A stretch of DNA of 9,015 nt from Pseudomonadota bacterium (GTDB lineage: Bacteria; Pseudomonadota; Alphaproteobacteria; Rhodospirillales; Rhodospirillaceae): the NCBI GenBank assembly GCA_023396465.1, contig JAEWWF010000285.1, positions 1 to 9,015 of the forward strand, read 5' to 3'. The notes under the pieces were generated by a model, which did not search any database, was not told the origin of the DNA, and saw nothing but the letters and a program-made list of their open reading frames with translations. A program made the translations under genes and the position numbers. Position 1 is the first letter of the stretch; every line of letters starts with the position of its first letter. Positions 1-6,014 of this stretch are shown here, piece after piece.

Positions 1-373
1 CCTTGGGGGGGGCCGTTTCCGACGCAGCCCCGGCGCCGCGATAGGCGGCAGCGGTGGCGGCGGCGGCGCGGGCGCCGCGAGCATCGCGCGGCACCGCCGC
101 CAGCCGTTCCCGCAGGACACCGGCGAAGGCCGGATCGAGCACCGCCAGGTCGGCCGCCGGCTTGGTGCGGCAGCCCACATGCAGGGCCTTGGTCGGGTCT
201 GCCGGCGGACGCGGCTCCACGTCGGCATAGGGCCAGACGGACAGCAGTAGTCCGCGCCGGTCGCGGATTTCCAGGCGCGTCAGGGTGGCCCGCACCAGGG
301 CGTCGCGGGCGCCGTCGCCGCGCCCCGCGTCGTAAAGGCCGGGAAAAGTGATGCTGGTCGGTGGTGTCGTCAC
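1..373 (-). CDS. Hypothetical protein, 5' part only (runs off left edge)
   Basis: I do not recognise this protein. Reading the minus strand from a GTG at 373 gives 124 open codons to the window edge, with strongly GC-biased third positions, which is why I call it coding. The visible part starts MTTPPTSITFPGLYDAG. It has a mixed, globular-looking middle (about residues 20-90) containing LLLSVWPYADVEP and a single Cys in HVGCRTK, then an Ala/Arg-rich low-complexity stretch (about 95-118). I see no signal peptide or membrane segment. The start is uncertain: there is no clear Shine-Dalgarno before the GTG, the visible part has no internal Met codon, and the frame stays open further upstream without an ATG, GTG or TTG in the 374-480 gap. 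It is divergent from acuI, so the two may share control signals. Coding is fairly likely; function is unknown. Confidence 0.55.
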   Translation of the reverse strand, partial: MTTPPTSITFPGLYDAGRGDGARDALVRATLTRLEIRDRRGLLLSVWPYADVEPRPPADPTKALHVGCRTKPAADLAVLDPAFAGVLRERLAAVPRDARGARAAAATAAAYRGAGAASETAPPK

Positions 374-444
374 GGGCGCTGTTGTAGCCGCAGCGGCGGC
401 CTGCGTCCATTGGCCGCGTTTGTTGGCCGCCGCTGCTCTGCTAA

Positions 445-460
445 GCTTGGTCCACCAAGC
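445..460. promoter_or_regulatory. Perfect 16-bp palindrome in the hypothetical/acuI divergent gap
   Basis: GCTTGGT-CC-ACCAAGC is a perfect inverted repeat with 7-bp arms and a 2-bp centre, ending 28 bp before the acuI start codon. A weak promoter-like pair, TTGTTG (420-425) and TAAGCT (442-447) with 16 bp between, would place the -10 on its left arm. That is a typical place for a repressor operator controlling acuI. The palindrome and its position are seen directly; the operator role is inferred. A short hairpin in the acuI 5' leader is the alternative. Confidence 0.4.
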
Positions 461-473
461 AAGAACCGCACAT

Positions 474-478
474 GGAGG
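474..478 (+). promoter_or_regulatory. Shine-Dalgarno that fixes the acuI start
   Basis: GGAGG lies 10 nt before the ATG at 489. The frame is open back to 348, but the upstream residues are Ala/Val-rich and unlike the family, so this site sets the start at 489. Confidence 0.75.
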
Positions 479-488
479 ACGACCCGAT

Positions 489-1493
489 ATGACCGCAGCG
501 ACCGAGTTCCAGGCCCTGGTACTGGACAAGTCCGACGACGGCAAGGTGGCGGCGACCATCAAGACCCTGCCCGACAGCGCCTTGCCGGCTGGTGACGTGA
601 CCGTGCGGGTGTCGCATTCGACCCTGAACTACAAGGACGGTCTGGTACTGAACGGCCTTGGCAATCTGGTGCGCGACTATCCGCATGTGCCGGGCGTGGA
701 CTTCGCCGGCACTGTCGAGACCTCCGACACCCCGGCTTTCGCCCCCGGCGACCGGGTGGTGCTGACCGGCTGGCGGGTAGGAGAGGTCCACTGGGGCGGC
801 TATGCCCAGAAGGCGAGGGTGAAGGGCGATTGGCTGGTGCGCCTGCCCGACGGCCTGGATGCCCGCCATGCCATGGCCATCGGCACCGCCGGCTTCACCT
901 CCATGCTGGCGGTGATGGCGCTGGAGGCCCACGGCATCACGCCGGATCGCGGGCCGGTGCTGGTGACCGGGGCCACCGGGGGGGTCGGCTCGGTGGCGGT
1001 GGCGATCCTCGCCCGCCTCGGCTACACGGTGGAGGCGGTGACCGGCAAGGCCGACAGCGAGGCTTATCTGAAGGATCTCGGCGCCAGCGTCATCGTGCCG
1101 CGCGGCGACTTCGCCGAGCCGGTCACCCGGCCGCTGCTGAAGGAGCGCTGGGCCGGTTGCATCGACGCGGTGGGCGGGCAGATGCTGGCCAACATTCTGC
1201 CGCAGATGATGTATCGCGGCGCCGTAGCGGCGGTCGGGCTCGCCGGCGGCAACACGCTGGAGACGACGGTGGTGCCGTTCCTGCTGCGTGGCATTAGCCT
1301 GCTTGGCATCGATTCGGTGATGGCGCCGAAGGCGGAGCGCGAGGCGGCCTGGGCCCGCCTGGTCACCGACCTGCCGCTCGACCGCCTGGATGCCATGATC
1401 CAGGACGTCGGGCTCGGCGATCTGCCCGACCTGGGCAAGCGGATCCTCAAGGGCGGCGTCACCGGCCGCGTGGTGGTCGACGTCGACCGCTGA
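489..1493 (+). CDS. acuI: Acryloyl-CoA reductase (AcuI/YhdH family, NADPH-dependent MDR)
   Basis: This is a cytosolic zinc-free medium-chain dehydrogenase/reductase of 334 aa, the usual length for AcuI/YhdH. The family reduces the toxic electrophile acryloyl-CoA to propionyl-CoA with NADPH, in 3-hydroxypropionate, DMSP or acrylate metabolism and as housekeeping detoxification. The sequence follows E. coli YhdH almost block for block: an N-terminal GroES-like domain with SSTLNYKDGL-type residues (NYKD at 47-50) and VPGVDFAG (67-74), then the Rossmann domain with the nucleotide loop VTGATGGVG (159-167), and later SVMAP and GRVVVDVD near the C-terminus. The start is set by GGAGG at 474-478. It is monocistronic here, divergent from the hypothetical gene and convergent with tctA, so it is probably unrelated to the transporter. 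A palindrome just upstream suggests repressor control. Family assignment is firm; acryloyl-CoA as substrate follows from the family. Confidence 0.93.
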   Translation: MTAATEFQALVLDKSDDGKVAATIKTLPDSALPAGDVTVRVSHSTLNYKDGLVLNGLGNLVRDYPHVPGVDFAGTVETSDTPAFAPGDRVVLTGWRVGEVHWGGYAQKARVKGDWLVRLPDGLDARHAMAIGTAGFTSMLAVMALEAHGITPDRGPVLVTGATGGVGSVAVAILARLGYTVEAVTGKADSEAYLKDLGASVIVPRGDFAEPVTRPLLKERWAGCIDAVGGQMLANILPQMMYRGAVAAVGLAGGNTLETTVVPFLLRGISLLGIDSVMAPKAEREAAWARLVTDLPLDRLDAMIQDVGLGDLPDLGKRILKGGVTGRVVVDVDR

Positions 1494-1500
1494 GGCAAAG

Positions 1501-1541
1501 CAAAAAGATGCCCCTCTCCCCGGGGTTAAAGGGAGAGGGGC
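1501..1541 (-). terminator. Intrinsic terminator of tctCBA (minus strand)
   Basis: A perfect 11-bp stem (GCCCCTCTCCC at 1510-1520 with GGGAGAGGGGC at 1531-1541) encloses a 10-nt loop. Read on the minus strand it is followed by ATCTTTTTG (1509-1501), a good U-tract. The plus strand has no T-run after the stem, so the element is orientated to end the tctA transcript. It lies 53 bp past the tctA stop and 7 bp past the acuI stop. The stem may still slow transcription coming from acuI. Confidence 0.85.
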
Positions 1542-1594
1542 AGGGTCCGCCGGAGAAGCGGGAGGTGGGAGGTGTGTGGAGCGGTCCGGTCGTG

Positions 1595-3133
1595 TCAGTC
1601 CGGGTCCGCTCCTTCTCCGGCAGCGGTGTGGGCACGGCGGATGCGGACATAGCGCCCGACGATCATCGGCAGCACGAAGCCGACGATGGACACCGTCCAC
1701 AGCGAGATGGTCAGCGGCGAGCCCACCAGGATGGACCAGTCGCCGTTGGAGATGGTGAGCGCCCGGCGCAGGTTGGCTTCCATCAGGTTGCCGAGCAGAA
1801 CGCCCAGGATCACCGGCACCAGCGGCACGTCCAGTTTGCGCAGAACCCAGCCGAGGACGCCGAAGCCGACCATCACCAGCAGGTCGAAAGACGAGCCGGA
1901 GATGCCGTAGATGCCGACGGCGGCGACCATGGCGACGATCGGCATCAGGATGCGCGGCGGCACCGACAGAATCCGCACGAAGATGCCGACCATGGGGATG
2001 TTCAGGGCCAGCAGCATCAGGTTGCCGATGAACAGGGCGGCGATCAGGCCCCACACCACGTCCGGGTTGTTGGTGAACAGCAGCGGGCCGGGGGTGATGT
2101 TCAGCGCCAGCAGCATGGCCAGCAGAACCGCCGTGGTGCCCGAACCCGGCACGCCGAGCGCCAGCATCGGCACCAGGGCGCCGCCGGCGGCGGCGTTGTT
2201 GCCGGCTTCCGGCGCCACCACGCCGCGCGGGTCGCCCTTGCCGAAGGTGCCCTTGCGATCGACCATGCGCTTTTCCAGCGTATAGGCGACGAAGGATCCC
2301 AGCGAGGCGCCAGCACCCGGCAGTACCCCGGCGATGAAGCCGATGATGGTGGAGCGGCCCATGGTGCCGCTGGTTTCCTTCAGGGTCTTCAGCGGAACCG
2401 TGATGCGGCCGAGCGGCTTGGCTTCCTTGTTCGAGGCATCGGATTCTCCCCTGTGTTCGAGGAAGATGAACACCTCGGACAGGGCGAACAAGCCGACGAT
2501 GGCGACCAGGAAGTCGATGCCGTCGTACAGATGGACGTTGCCGAAGGTCAGGCGCGGCACGCCGGTCTGACCGTCGACGCCGATCATGGCGATGGCCAGG
2601 CCGAGCGCGGCGGCGAAGGCCGCCTTGGACTGGTTGCGGCTGGTGACGCCGCCCAGCGTCGCGAAGGCCAGGACGAACAGCGCGAAGTATTCCGCCGGGC
2701 CGAACAGCAGCGCCACCTTCACCAGCAGCGGCGACAGGAACACGAGGCCCCAGGTGGCGAAGAAGGCGCCGACGAAGGACGCCACGCCCGACAGCGCCAG
2801 CGCTTCGCCGGCGCGGCCCTGGCGGGCCATGGGATAGCCGTCCAGCGTGGTCATCATCGCCGGCTCGTCACCGGGGATGTTGAGCAGGATCGACGAGATG
2901 CGGCCGCCGTACATGGCGCCGTAGTAGACGCTGGTCAGCAGGATCAGCGCCGGGGTGGCCGGCAGGCCCATGGTGAAGGCCACCGGAATCAGGATGGCGA
3001 CACCATTGGACGGGCCAAGACCCGGCATGGCGCCGATGATGGTGCCGAGGAAACACCCCAGCAGGGCCAGGGCGAGGTTCTGCCACGTCAGCGCGATGGC
3101 GAACCCGTCCATCAGGGATGCGAGTGCGTCCAT
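1595..3133 (-). CDS. tctA: Tripartite tricarboxylate transporter, large membrane subunit TctA
   Basis: TctA forms the main translocation channel of TTT-family secondary transporters, working in the inner membrane with TctB and the periplasmic receptor TctC. The 512-aa length is typical. The protein is almost entirely hydrophobic segments, with the family's two related halves visible. The first half has GAMPGLGPSNG (about 34-44) and YYGAMYGGRISSILLNIPG (70-88). The second half has GVLPGAGASLGS (269-280) and PEAGNNAAAGGALVP followed by LGVPGSGTT (308-334). A soluble, charged loop lies around 228-258. It is the last gene of tctCBA; its ATG starts 3 nt after the tctB stop, and a GGGGG tract overlapping the end of tctB is a plausible ribosome site. 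A terminator follows. The tail after about residue 495 is short and charged, ending GEGADPD. Citrate or another carboxylate is the likely substrate, but sequence alone cannot fix it. Confidence 0.95.
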   Translation of the reverse strand: MDALASLMDGFAIALTWQNLALALLGCFLGTIIGAMPGLGPSNGVAILIPVAFTMGLPATPALILLTSVYYGAMYGGRISSILLNIPGDEPAMMTTLDGYPMARQGRAGEALALSGVASFVGAFFATWGLVFLSPLLVKVALLFGPAEYFALFVLAFATLGGVTSRNQSKAAFAAALGLAIAMIGVDGQTGVPRLTFGNVHLYDGIDFLVAIVGLFALSEVFIFLEHRGESDASNKEAKPLGRITVPLKTLKETSGTMGRSTIIGFIAGVLPGAGASLGSFVAYTLEKRMVDRKGTFGKGDPRGVVAPEAGNNAAAGGALVPMLALGVPGSGTTAVLLAMLLALNITPGPLLFTNNPDVVWGLIAALFIGNLMLLALNIPMVGIFVRILSVPPRILMPIVAMVAAVGIYGISGSSFDLLVMVGFGVLGWVLRKLDVPLVPVILGVLLGNLMEANLRRALTISNGDWSILVGSPLTISLWTVSIVGFVLPMIVGRYVRIRRAHTAAGEGADPD

Positions 3134-3136
3134 GGC

Positions 3137-3571
3137 TCAGAACCCCCAGGGACCACGGGCCAACGCCAGCCCGAGAATGAGGTGGAAGACGACATAGATG
3201 CCGACGGAGATGCCGACACCGGCGATCGTGGCTCCCAGCGGCCGGCTGCCCAGCCGCCAGGACAGGATCGCCGATGCCACCGCCGTCGCCAGCAGGAAGC
3301 CGACTTCGGACAAGGCAAGCGAGTAGGCGGTCATCACCGCCACCGCCAGGGCGATCTCCAGCAGGCGGCCGAGCGGCGGCCAGTCGGGAGCTTCGTCCGG
3401 GCGGAAGAGCGGATAAAGGCACGCGAGTGCCATCACGCCTCCGATGATGATCGGGAAGGCTTTGGGGCCCAGCGGATCGCTGCTGAACCCCAATTCCACC
3501 TGCGTGGCCTGCCAGATGAAGAAGGCGGCGAGCAGGAGCCCGACGCCTCCGAAGACGCGATCGCTGCTCAT
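3137..3571 (-). CDS. tctB: Tripartite tricarboxylate transporter, small membrane subunit TctB
   Basis: This is the small inner-membrane partner of TctA, 144 aa, typical for a family that is weakly conserved in sequence. Hydrophobic segments lie at about 6-22, 39-55, 69-88, 90-105 and 112-134, which fits four to five membrane spans. The motif DPLGPKAFP (32-40) between the first two spans is a recognisable TctB feature, as is its position between tctC and tctA. The start codon overlaps the tctC stop in an ATGA (3571-3568), so the pair is probably translationally coupled; the stop is 3 nt before tctA. Identification rests on gene order, size, topology and this motif together. Confidence 0.9.
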   Translation of the reverse strand: MSSDRVFGGVGLLLAAFFIWQATQVELGFSSDPLGPKAFPIIIGGVMALACLYPLFRPDEAPDWPPLGRLLEIALAVAVMTAYSLALSEVGFLLATAVASAILSWRLGSRPLGATIAGVGISVGIYVVFHLILGLALARGPWGF

Positions 3572-4557
3572 TTGATCAGGCCGATCTCGCGCGACAGGTC
3601 TTCGGTTTCTTTCACCTGCTGGGCCACGAAGGCGGTGAAGTCACCACCGACGTCCAGCGGCATCAGACCACTGTTTTCCATGATCTGCTTCCACTCGGCG
3701 GAGTCATAGACCGCCTTGATGGTGTTGGTCCAATAGGCCTGGGCTTCGGCCGGCATGTCGCCCGGACCGAAGAAGCCGCGCCAGTTGACGCCAACCGAGT
3801 CGATGCCCTGTTCGCGGGCGGTCGGGAACTTGTTGAAATCACCCGGCAGGCGTTCCGGAGCCAGCACCGCCAGCACCTTGAGGTCGCCGGAGTCGACGAA
3901 GCCCTTGGCTTCCGAGATGTCGCCGGTGAAAGCCTGGACGTGGCCGCCAAGCAACTGCGTCACCGCTTCGCCGCCGCCCTCGAAGGGCACGTACTTGATG
4001 GCGCGCAGGTTCTCGACGCCGGCCTTGCGGGCCGCCGCCAGCACCTTCAGGTGATCCCAGCCGCCAACGGCCGAACCGCCGGCGACGGCGATCGAGTTGG
4101 GATCGGCCTTGATCTTGTCCATCAGCTCGGGGAGCGTGTTGATCGGGTTGTCCTTGGCGACGGCGATGACGCCGTAATCGGCGCCGACGGAGCCGAGCCA
4201 CGTCACCTGATCCATGGTCATGCCGGGGAAGGCGCCCTGGGCGAGACGGGTGGTGGTGGAGGAGGAAGCCGCGACCACCACGTTGTCGTGACCGCCGCGC
4301 TTGGACACCATGTGGGCGTAAGCGACGCCGCCCGACCCGCCGGTCATGTTGGTGACCTGCACCGGGGTCGGCACCAGCTTAAGGTCATACATGGTCTTGC
4401 CGACCTGGCGGCAGGTGAAGTCCCAGCCGCCACCGGGCGCGGCCGGGGCGATGCACTCGGGACGTTCCGGCTCGAAGGCGGCGGCGGTGCCGACCGGCAG
4501 GGCGGCGGCGAGGACGACGGCGGCAAGGGAGCGCCGGGTCAGGGAAAACAACGACAT
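3568..4557 (-). CDS. tctC: Tripartite tricarboxylate transporter, periplasmic receptor TctC
   Basis: TctC is the extracytoplasmic solute receptor that delivers tricarboxylates (citrate-type ligands) to TctAB. I start it at the ATG at 4557 (329 aa) rather than the in-frame ATG at 4575, because GGGAGGA lies 9 nt before 4557 and falls inside the longer reading. The N-terminus has basic residues (TRRS at 7-10), a hydrophobic core and an AAA cleavage region near residue 27, a normal signal peptide. The mature protein opens with PECIAPAAPGGGWDFTCRQ, the characteristic start of the citrate-type Bug/TctC receptors. It continues with the NMTGGSGGVAYA and VAGGSAVGGWDH ligand-loop segments and ends near FVAQQVKETEDLSR. 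It is first in tctCBA and overlaps tctB by 4 nt. Regulation by TctD is inferred from the direct repeat upstream. The ribosome site is perfectly complementary to a leader segment, suggesting RNA-level control. Confidence 0.94.
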   Translation of the reverse strand: MSLFSLTRRSLAAVVLAAALPVGTAAAFEPERPECIAPAAPGGGWDFTCRQVGKTMYDLKLVPTPVQVTNMTGGSGGVAYAHMVSKRGGHDNVVVAASSSTTTRLAQGAFPGMTMDQVTWLGSVGADYGVIAVAKDNPINTLPELMDKIKADPNSIAVAGGSAVGGWDHLKVLAAARKAGVENLRAIKYVPFEGGGEAVTQLLGGHVQAFTGDISEAKGFVDSGDLKVLAVLAPERLPGDFNKFPTAREQGIDSVGVNWRGFFGPGDMPAEAQAYWTNTIKAVYDSAEWKQIMENSGLMPLDVGGDFTAFVAQQVKETEDLSREIGLIK

Positions 4558-4564
4558 TGTACGG

Positions 4565-4657
4565 GTTCCTCCCATCGGAACTTTGGGTGGTCAGGCGTCT
4601 CCGGTGGTCGGAAGCGCCCCTGCGGCGGGAGGAACGGGCGGCGGAGACGGTTCTCCG
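4565..4657 (-). promoter_or_regulatory. tctC 5' leader with anti-Shine-Dalgarno and competing helices
   Basis: On the minus strand, GTTCCTCCC (4635-4627) is a perfect 9-nt complement of GGGAGGAAC (4573-4565), which contains the tctC Shine-Dalgarno. Just upstream, CGGAGA-ACCG-TCTCCG (4657-4642) forms a 6-bp tetraloop hairpin. Its 3' arm, as CGTCTCCG (4649-4642), is also a perfect 8-nt complement of CGGAGACG (4603-4596). The 8-bp helix would enclose the anti-SD in its loop and could leave the ribosome site free, whereas the 6-bp hairpin is compatible with SD occlusion. A third small pairing, GTTCC (4581-4577) with GGAAC (4569-4565), competes at the SD itself. The complementarities are seen directly; a regulatory switch is an inference, and no known riboswitch class is recognised. 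Confidence 0.35.
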
Positions 4658-4741
4658 GCGACTGCTGGCCTGTATCCTCCCCGACCCGACGAGCCTTCTA
4701 ATTTCGGCATGGCTGCCATCTGGACTCGTGTGGTCGCAAGG

Positions 4742-4747
4742 ACTGTA
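4742..4747 (-). promoter_or_regulatory. Possible -10 element of the tctCBA promoter
   Basis: TACAGT on the minus strand matches four of six -10 consensus bases. The sequence 16-18 bp upstream has no good -35 and lies inside the direct repeats, as expected for an activator-dependent promoter. A transcript from here would carry a leader of roughly 175-180 nt. The call is weak. Confidence 0.2.
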
Positions 4748-4753
4748 CGCCGT

Positions 4754-4775
4754 GAACCTGTCACGAACCTATCAT
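4754..4775. promoter_or_regulatory. Tandem 11-bp direct repeat, candidate TctD operator
   Basis: GAACCTGTCAC (4754-4764) is followed immediately by GAACCTATCAT (4765-4775): two head-to-tail copies agreeing at 9 of 11 positions, with a period of one helical turn. OmpR/PhoB-family regulators bind such 10-11 bp direct repeats as tandem dimers, and TctD encoded nearby is of that family. The site lies about 200 bp upstream of the tctC start and just upstream of a possible -10 (4742-4747). The first copy also overlaps an inverted repeat, CGTGA-N5-TCACG (4751-4765). The repeat is seen directly; assignment to TctD is inferred. Confidence 0.5.
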
Positions 4776-4857
4776 CGGGAGAATAAGATGATTGCTCCCC
4801 ACGCCGGTCGGATGATCCGTTCGGTCTTTGGCGGGAGAAATGACGCAATGTCGCTGC

Positions 4858-5970
4858 TTATTGCACCGTCAGCGCCGTATGCCAGCGGTCGAGCAGGCGC
4901 CGCCGCTTGGACTGGTCGCGATAGACCAACAGGCCGCCGCCGACACGGATGGGGCGGATGGTCGTCGCGGCCTGCGCCACCAGGGCGGCCATGGTGTTGG
5001 CGCCCTTCACGTCGGGATGCAGGGCGTTCAGGTTGACGTCGTTGGCAAGCACCGTCTGGCCGGCGCGCGAGGCCAGAAAGTCGAGGAACAGCCGGCCCGC
5101 TTCGGGCGTGCGCGCCAACCGGGGCACCAGCCCGATGCGCGACAGCACCACCACGAAATCCTCCGGCACGATGATCCCGAGGTCCGGCCGCTCCGGTGCC
5201 ATGGCGGCGGCGTAGGAGCCGAGCACGTTGTAACCGAAGGCCAGCCGGCCCTGGGCCGTCTTGTCGATGATGGCGGCGGAGTCGGTGTAAAGCTTCACCC
5301 CCGCGCGCCCCATCAGCGACACCAAATCCCACAAGTCGGGGTCGACATCGGCATCCCGCGCCAGCAGCAGGAAGCCGAGGCCGCTGCGGCTGATGTCGTA
5401 GGTGCCGATGCGCTCGGCGAGGGCGGTGTTCCAGGTTTCGTCGGCCAGCAGCCGGCGCAGGGCCGCCCGCGTGCGCGGCGGCGCGCGGTCGGCGAAGCTC
5501 GGGCGGTGGTAGACCATTACCGTCGGTTCAAAGGTCAGGCCGAAGGCGGTGTCGCGCCACACCGCCCAGGGCGGCAACTCCTGGGCGGACGGCACGTCGA
5601 CCGGCTGGGCGAAGCCGTCGTTGGCCAGCTTGAATTGCAGATCCATGGCGGAACTGAGCACGAAATCGGCGGTTGGGCCGCCGGCTTCGGTCTCGGCGCG
5701 GACGCGCTCGTCGGTCTCCTCCGACTGCAACTCGTGATAGATCACGCTCACCGTCGGCCGCTGCTGCTGAAAGGCGAGGATGACCGGCGTGAACAGGCCG
5801 GTATCGGTGGTGCCGTAGATGACCAGTTGCAGCGCCAGCTCCTCAACCGCCGTTTGCGGTGCCGGGAACGTCTTCATGGTACCGCCGAAGGCCGCCGCCG
5901 GTGGCAGCAGCAGGCAGAGGGCGAGCAGGATTCTGGTGGCGAGGCAGGGCATGTGCCATATCTTGGACAC
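4858..5970 (-). CDS. Orphan periplasmic solute-binding protein (AfuA/PgtC-like)
   Basis: This 370-aa exported binding protein resembles the Fe3+/phosphoglycerate class of ABC-type solute-binding proteins. The start is a GTG at 5970 with GGAGGT 5 nt upstream (5981-5976). The N-terminus is a signal peptide: a basic residue near 13, a hydrophobic core at about 14-24 and PAAAF near 24-28. The mature part shows the class pattern: LVIYGTTDTG at its start (49-58), FQQQRPTVSVIYHELQSEE (67-85), ADFVLSSAMDLQFKLANDG (101-119), a central FGYNVLGSY (245-253) and PEAGRLFLDFLASRAGQTVLAN near the end (289-310). No permease or ATPase gene is adjacent. It lies between tctCBA and the divergent TctD/TctE genes, only 44 bp from the latter. 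By analogy with PgtC acting on PgtB/PgtA, I infer a sensing accessory for TctE. A transport partner encoded elsewhere remains possible. The ligand is unknown. Confidence 0.85.
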   Translation of the reverse strand: MSKIWHMPCLATRILLALCLLLPPAAAFGGTMKTFPAPQTAVEELALQLVIYGTTDTGLFTPVILAFQQQRPTVSVIYHELQSEETDERVRAETEAGGPTADFVLSSAMDLQFKLANDGFAQPVDVPSAQELPPWAVWRDTAFGLTFEPTVMVYHRPSFADRAPPRTRAALRRLLADETWNTALAERIGTYDISRSGLGFLLLARDADVDPDLWDLVSLMGRAGVKLYTDSAAIIDKTAQGRLAFGYNVLGSYAAAMAPERPDLGIIVPEDFVVVLSRIGLVPRLARTPEAGRLFLDFLASRAGQTVLANDVNLNALHPDVKGANTMAALVAQAATTIRPIRVGGGLLVYRDQSKRRRLLDRWHTALTVQ

Positions 5971-6014
5971 CCCTGACCTCCAGGCAAGCCGAAACTGCCG
6001 CCGAGCCCCATCCC
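5971..6014. promoter_or_regulatory. 44-bp divergent control region
   Basis: Only 44 GC-rich bases separate the GTG of the binding-protein gene from the ATG of tctD. The space holds the binding-protein ribosome site (GGAGGT on the minus strand, 5981-5976) but no clear -35/-10 pair for either direction. At least one promoter must extend into the 5' end of the opposite gene, which makes co-regulation of binding protein and two-component system likely. I find no copy of the GAACCTRTCA repeat here. Confidence 0.45.

Larger units (their letters stand above)
4558..4857. other. Intergenic region between the orphan binding protein and tctC
   Basis: These 300 bases hold no convincing gene. The short open frames on both strands are Pro/Arg/Ser-rich and lack ribosome sites. 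The region contains the tctC ribosome site and folded leader (4565-4657), the possible -10 (4742-4747) and the direct repeat (4754-4775). Beyond these is only a weak 5-bp hairpin (GGGAG 4777-4781 with CTCCC 4795-4799) without a T-run, so I see no clear terminator for the upstream gene. Read-through into tctCBA is therefore possible. Confidence 0.6.

Noticed and set aside
5..12. Run of eight G at the left edge
   Set aside because: It encodes Pro-Pro in the hypothetical gene's frame and is within expectation for this base composition; it could also be a sequencing-prone homopolymer.
441..2054. A 537-codon minus-strand open frame covering acuI and the end of tctA
   Set aside because: It is antisense to a fully recognisable AcuI, out of frame with tctA, and crosses the terminator. 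Its translation is low-complexity Arg/His/Pro.
1508..3709. A 733-codon plus-strand open frame antisense to tctA, tctB and the end of tctC
   Set aside because: Its product is a His/Gln/Arg/Asp-rich string without domains. In GC-rich DNA the strand opposite a real gene often stays open, and the tct genes on the other strand match known families throughout.
4528..4557. Twin-arginine export signal in TctC (TRRSLA)
   Set aside because: The RR pair is present, but the rest of the motif is weak and TTT receptors are normally exported unfolded through Sec.
4558..4575. A tctC start at the upstream ATG (4575)
   Set aside because: This would place the GGGAGGA ribosome site inside the gene and add residues before an otherwise normal signal peptide; no ribosome site precedes 4575.
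4876..5970. Lipoprotein signal in the orphan binding protein (Cys at residue 19)
   Set aside because: The residue before the Cys is Leu, not the Gly/Ala/Ser a lipobox needs, and a normal AAA-type cleavage region follows.
4828..5976. A 382-codon plus-strand open frame opposite the binding-protein gene
   Set aside because: It mirrors the real gene's codon bias. The opposite strand has a signal peptide, a strong ribosome site and family motifs.
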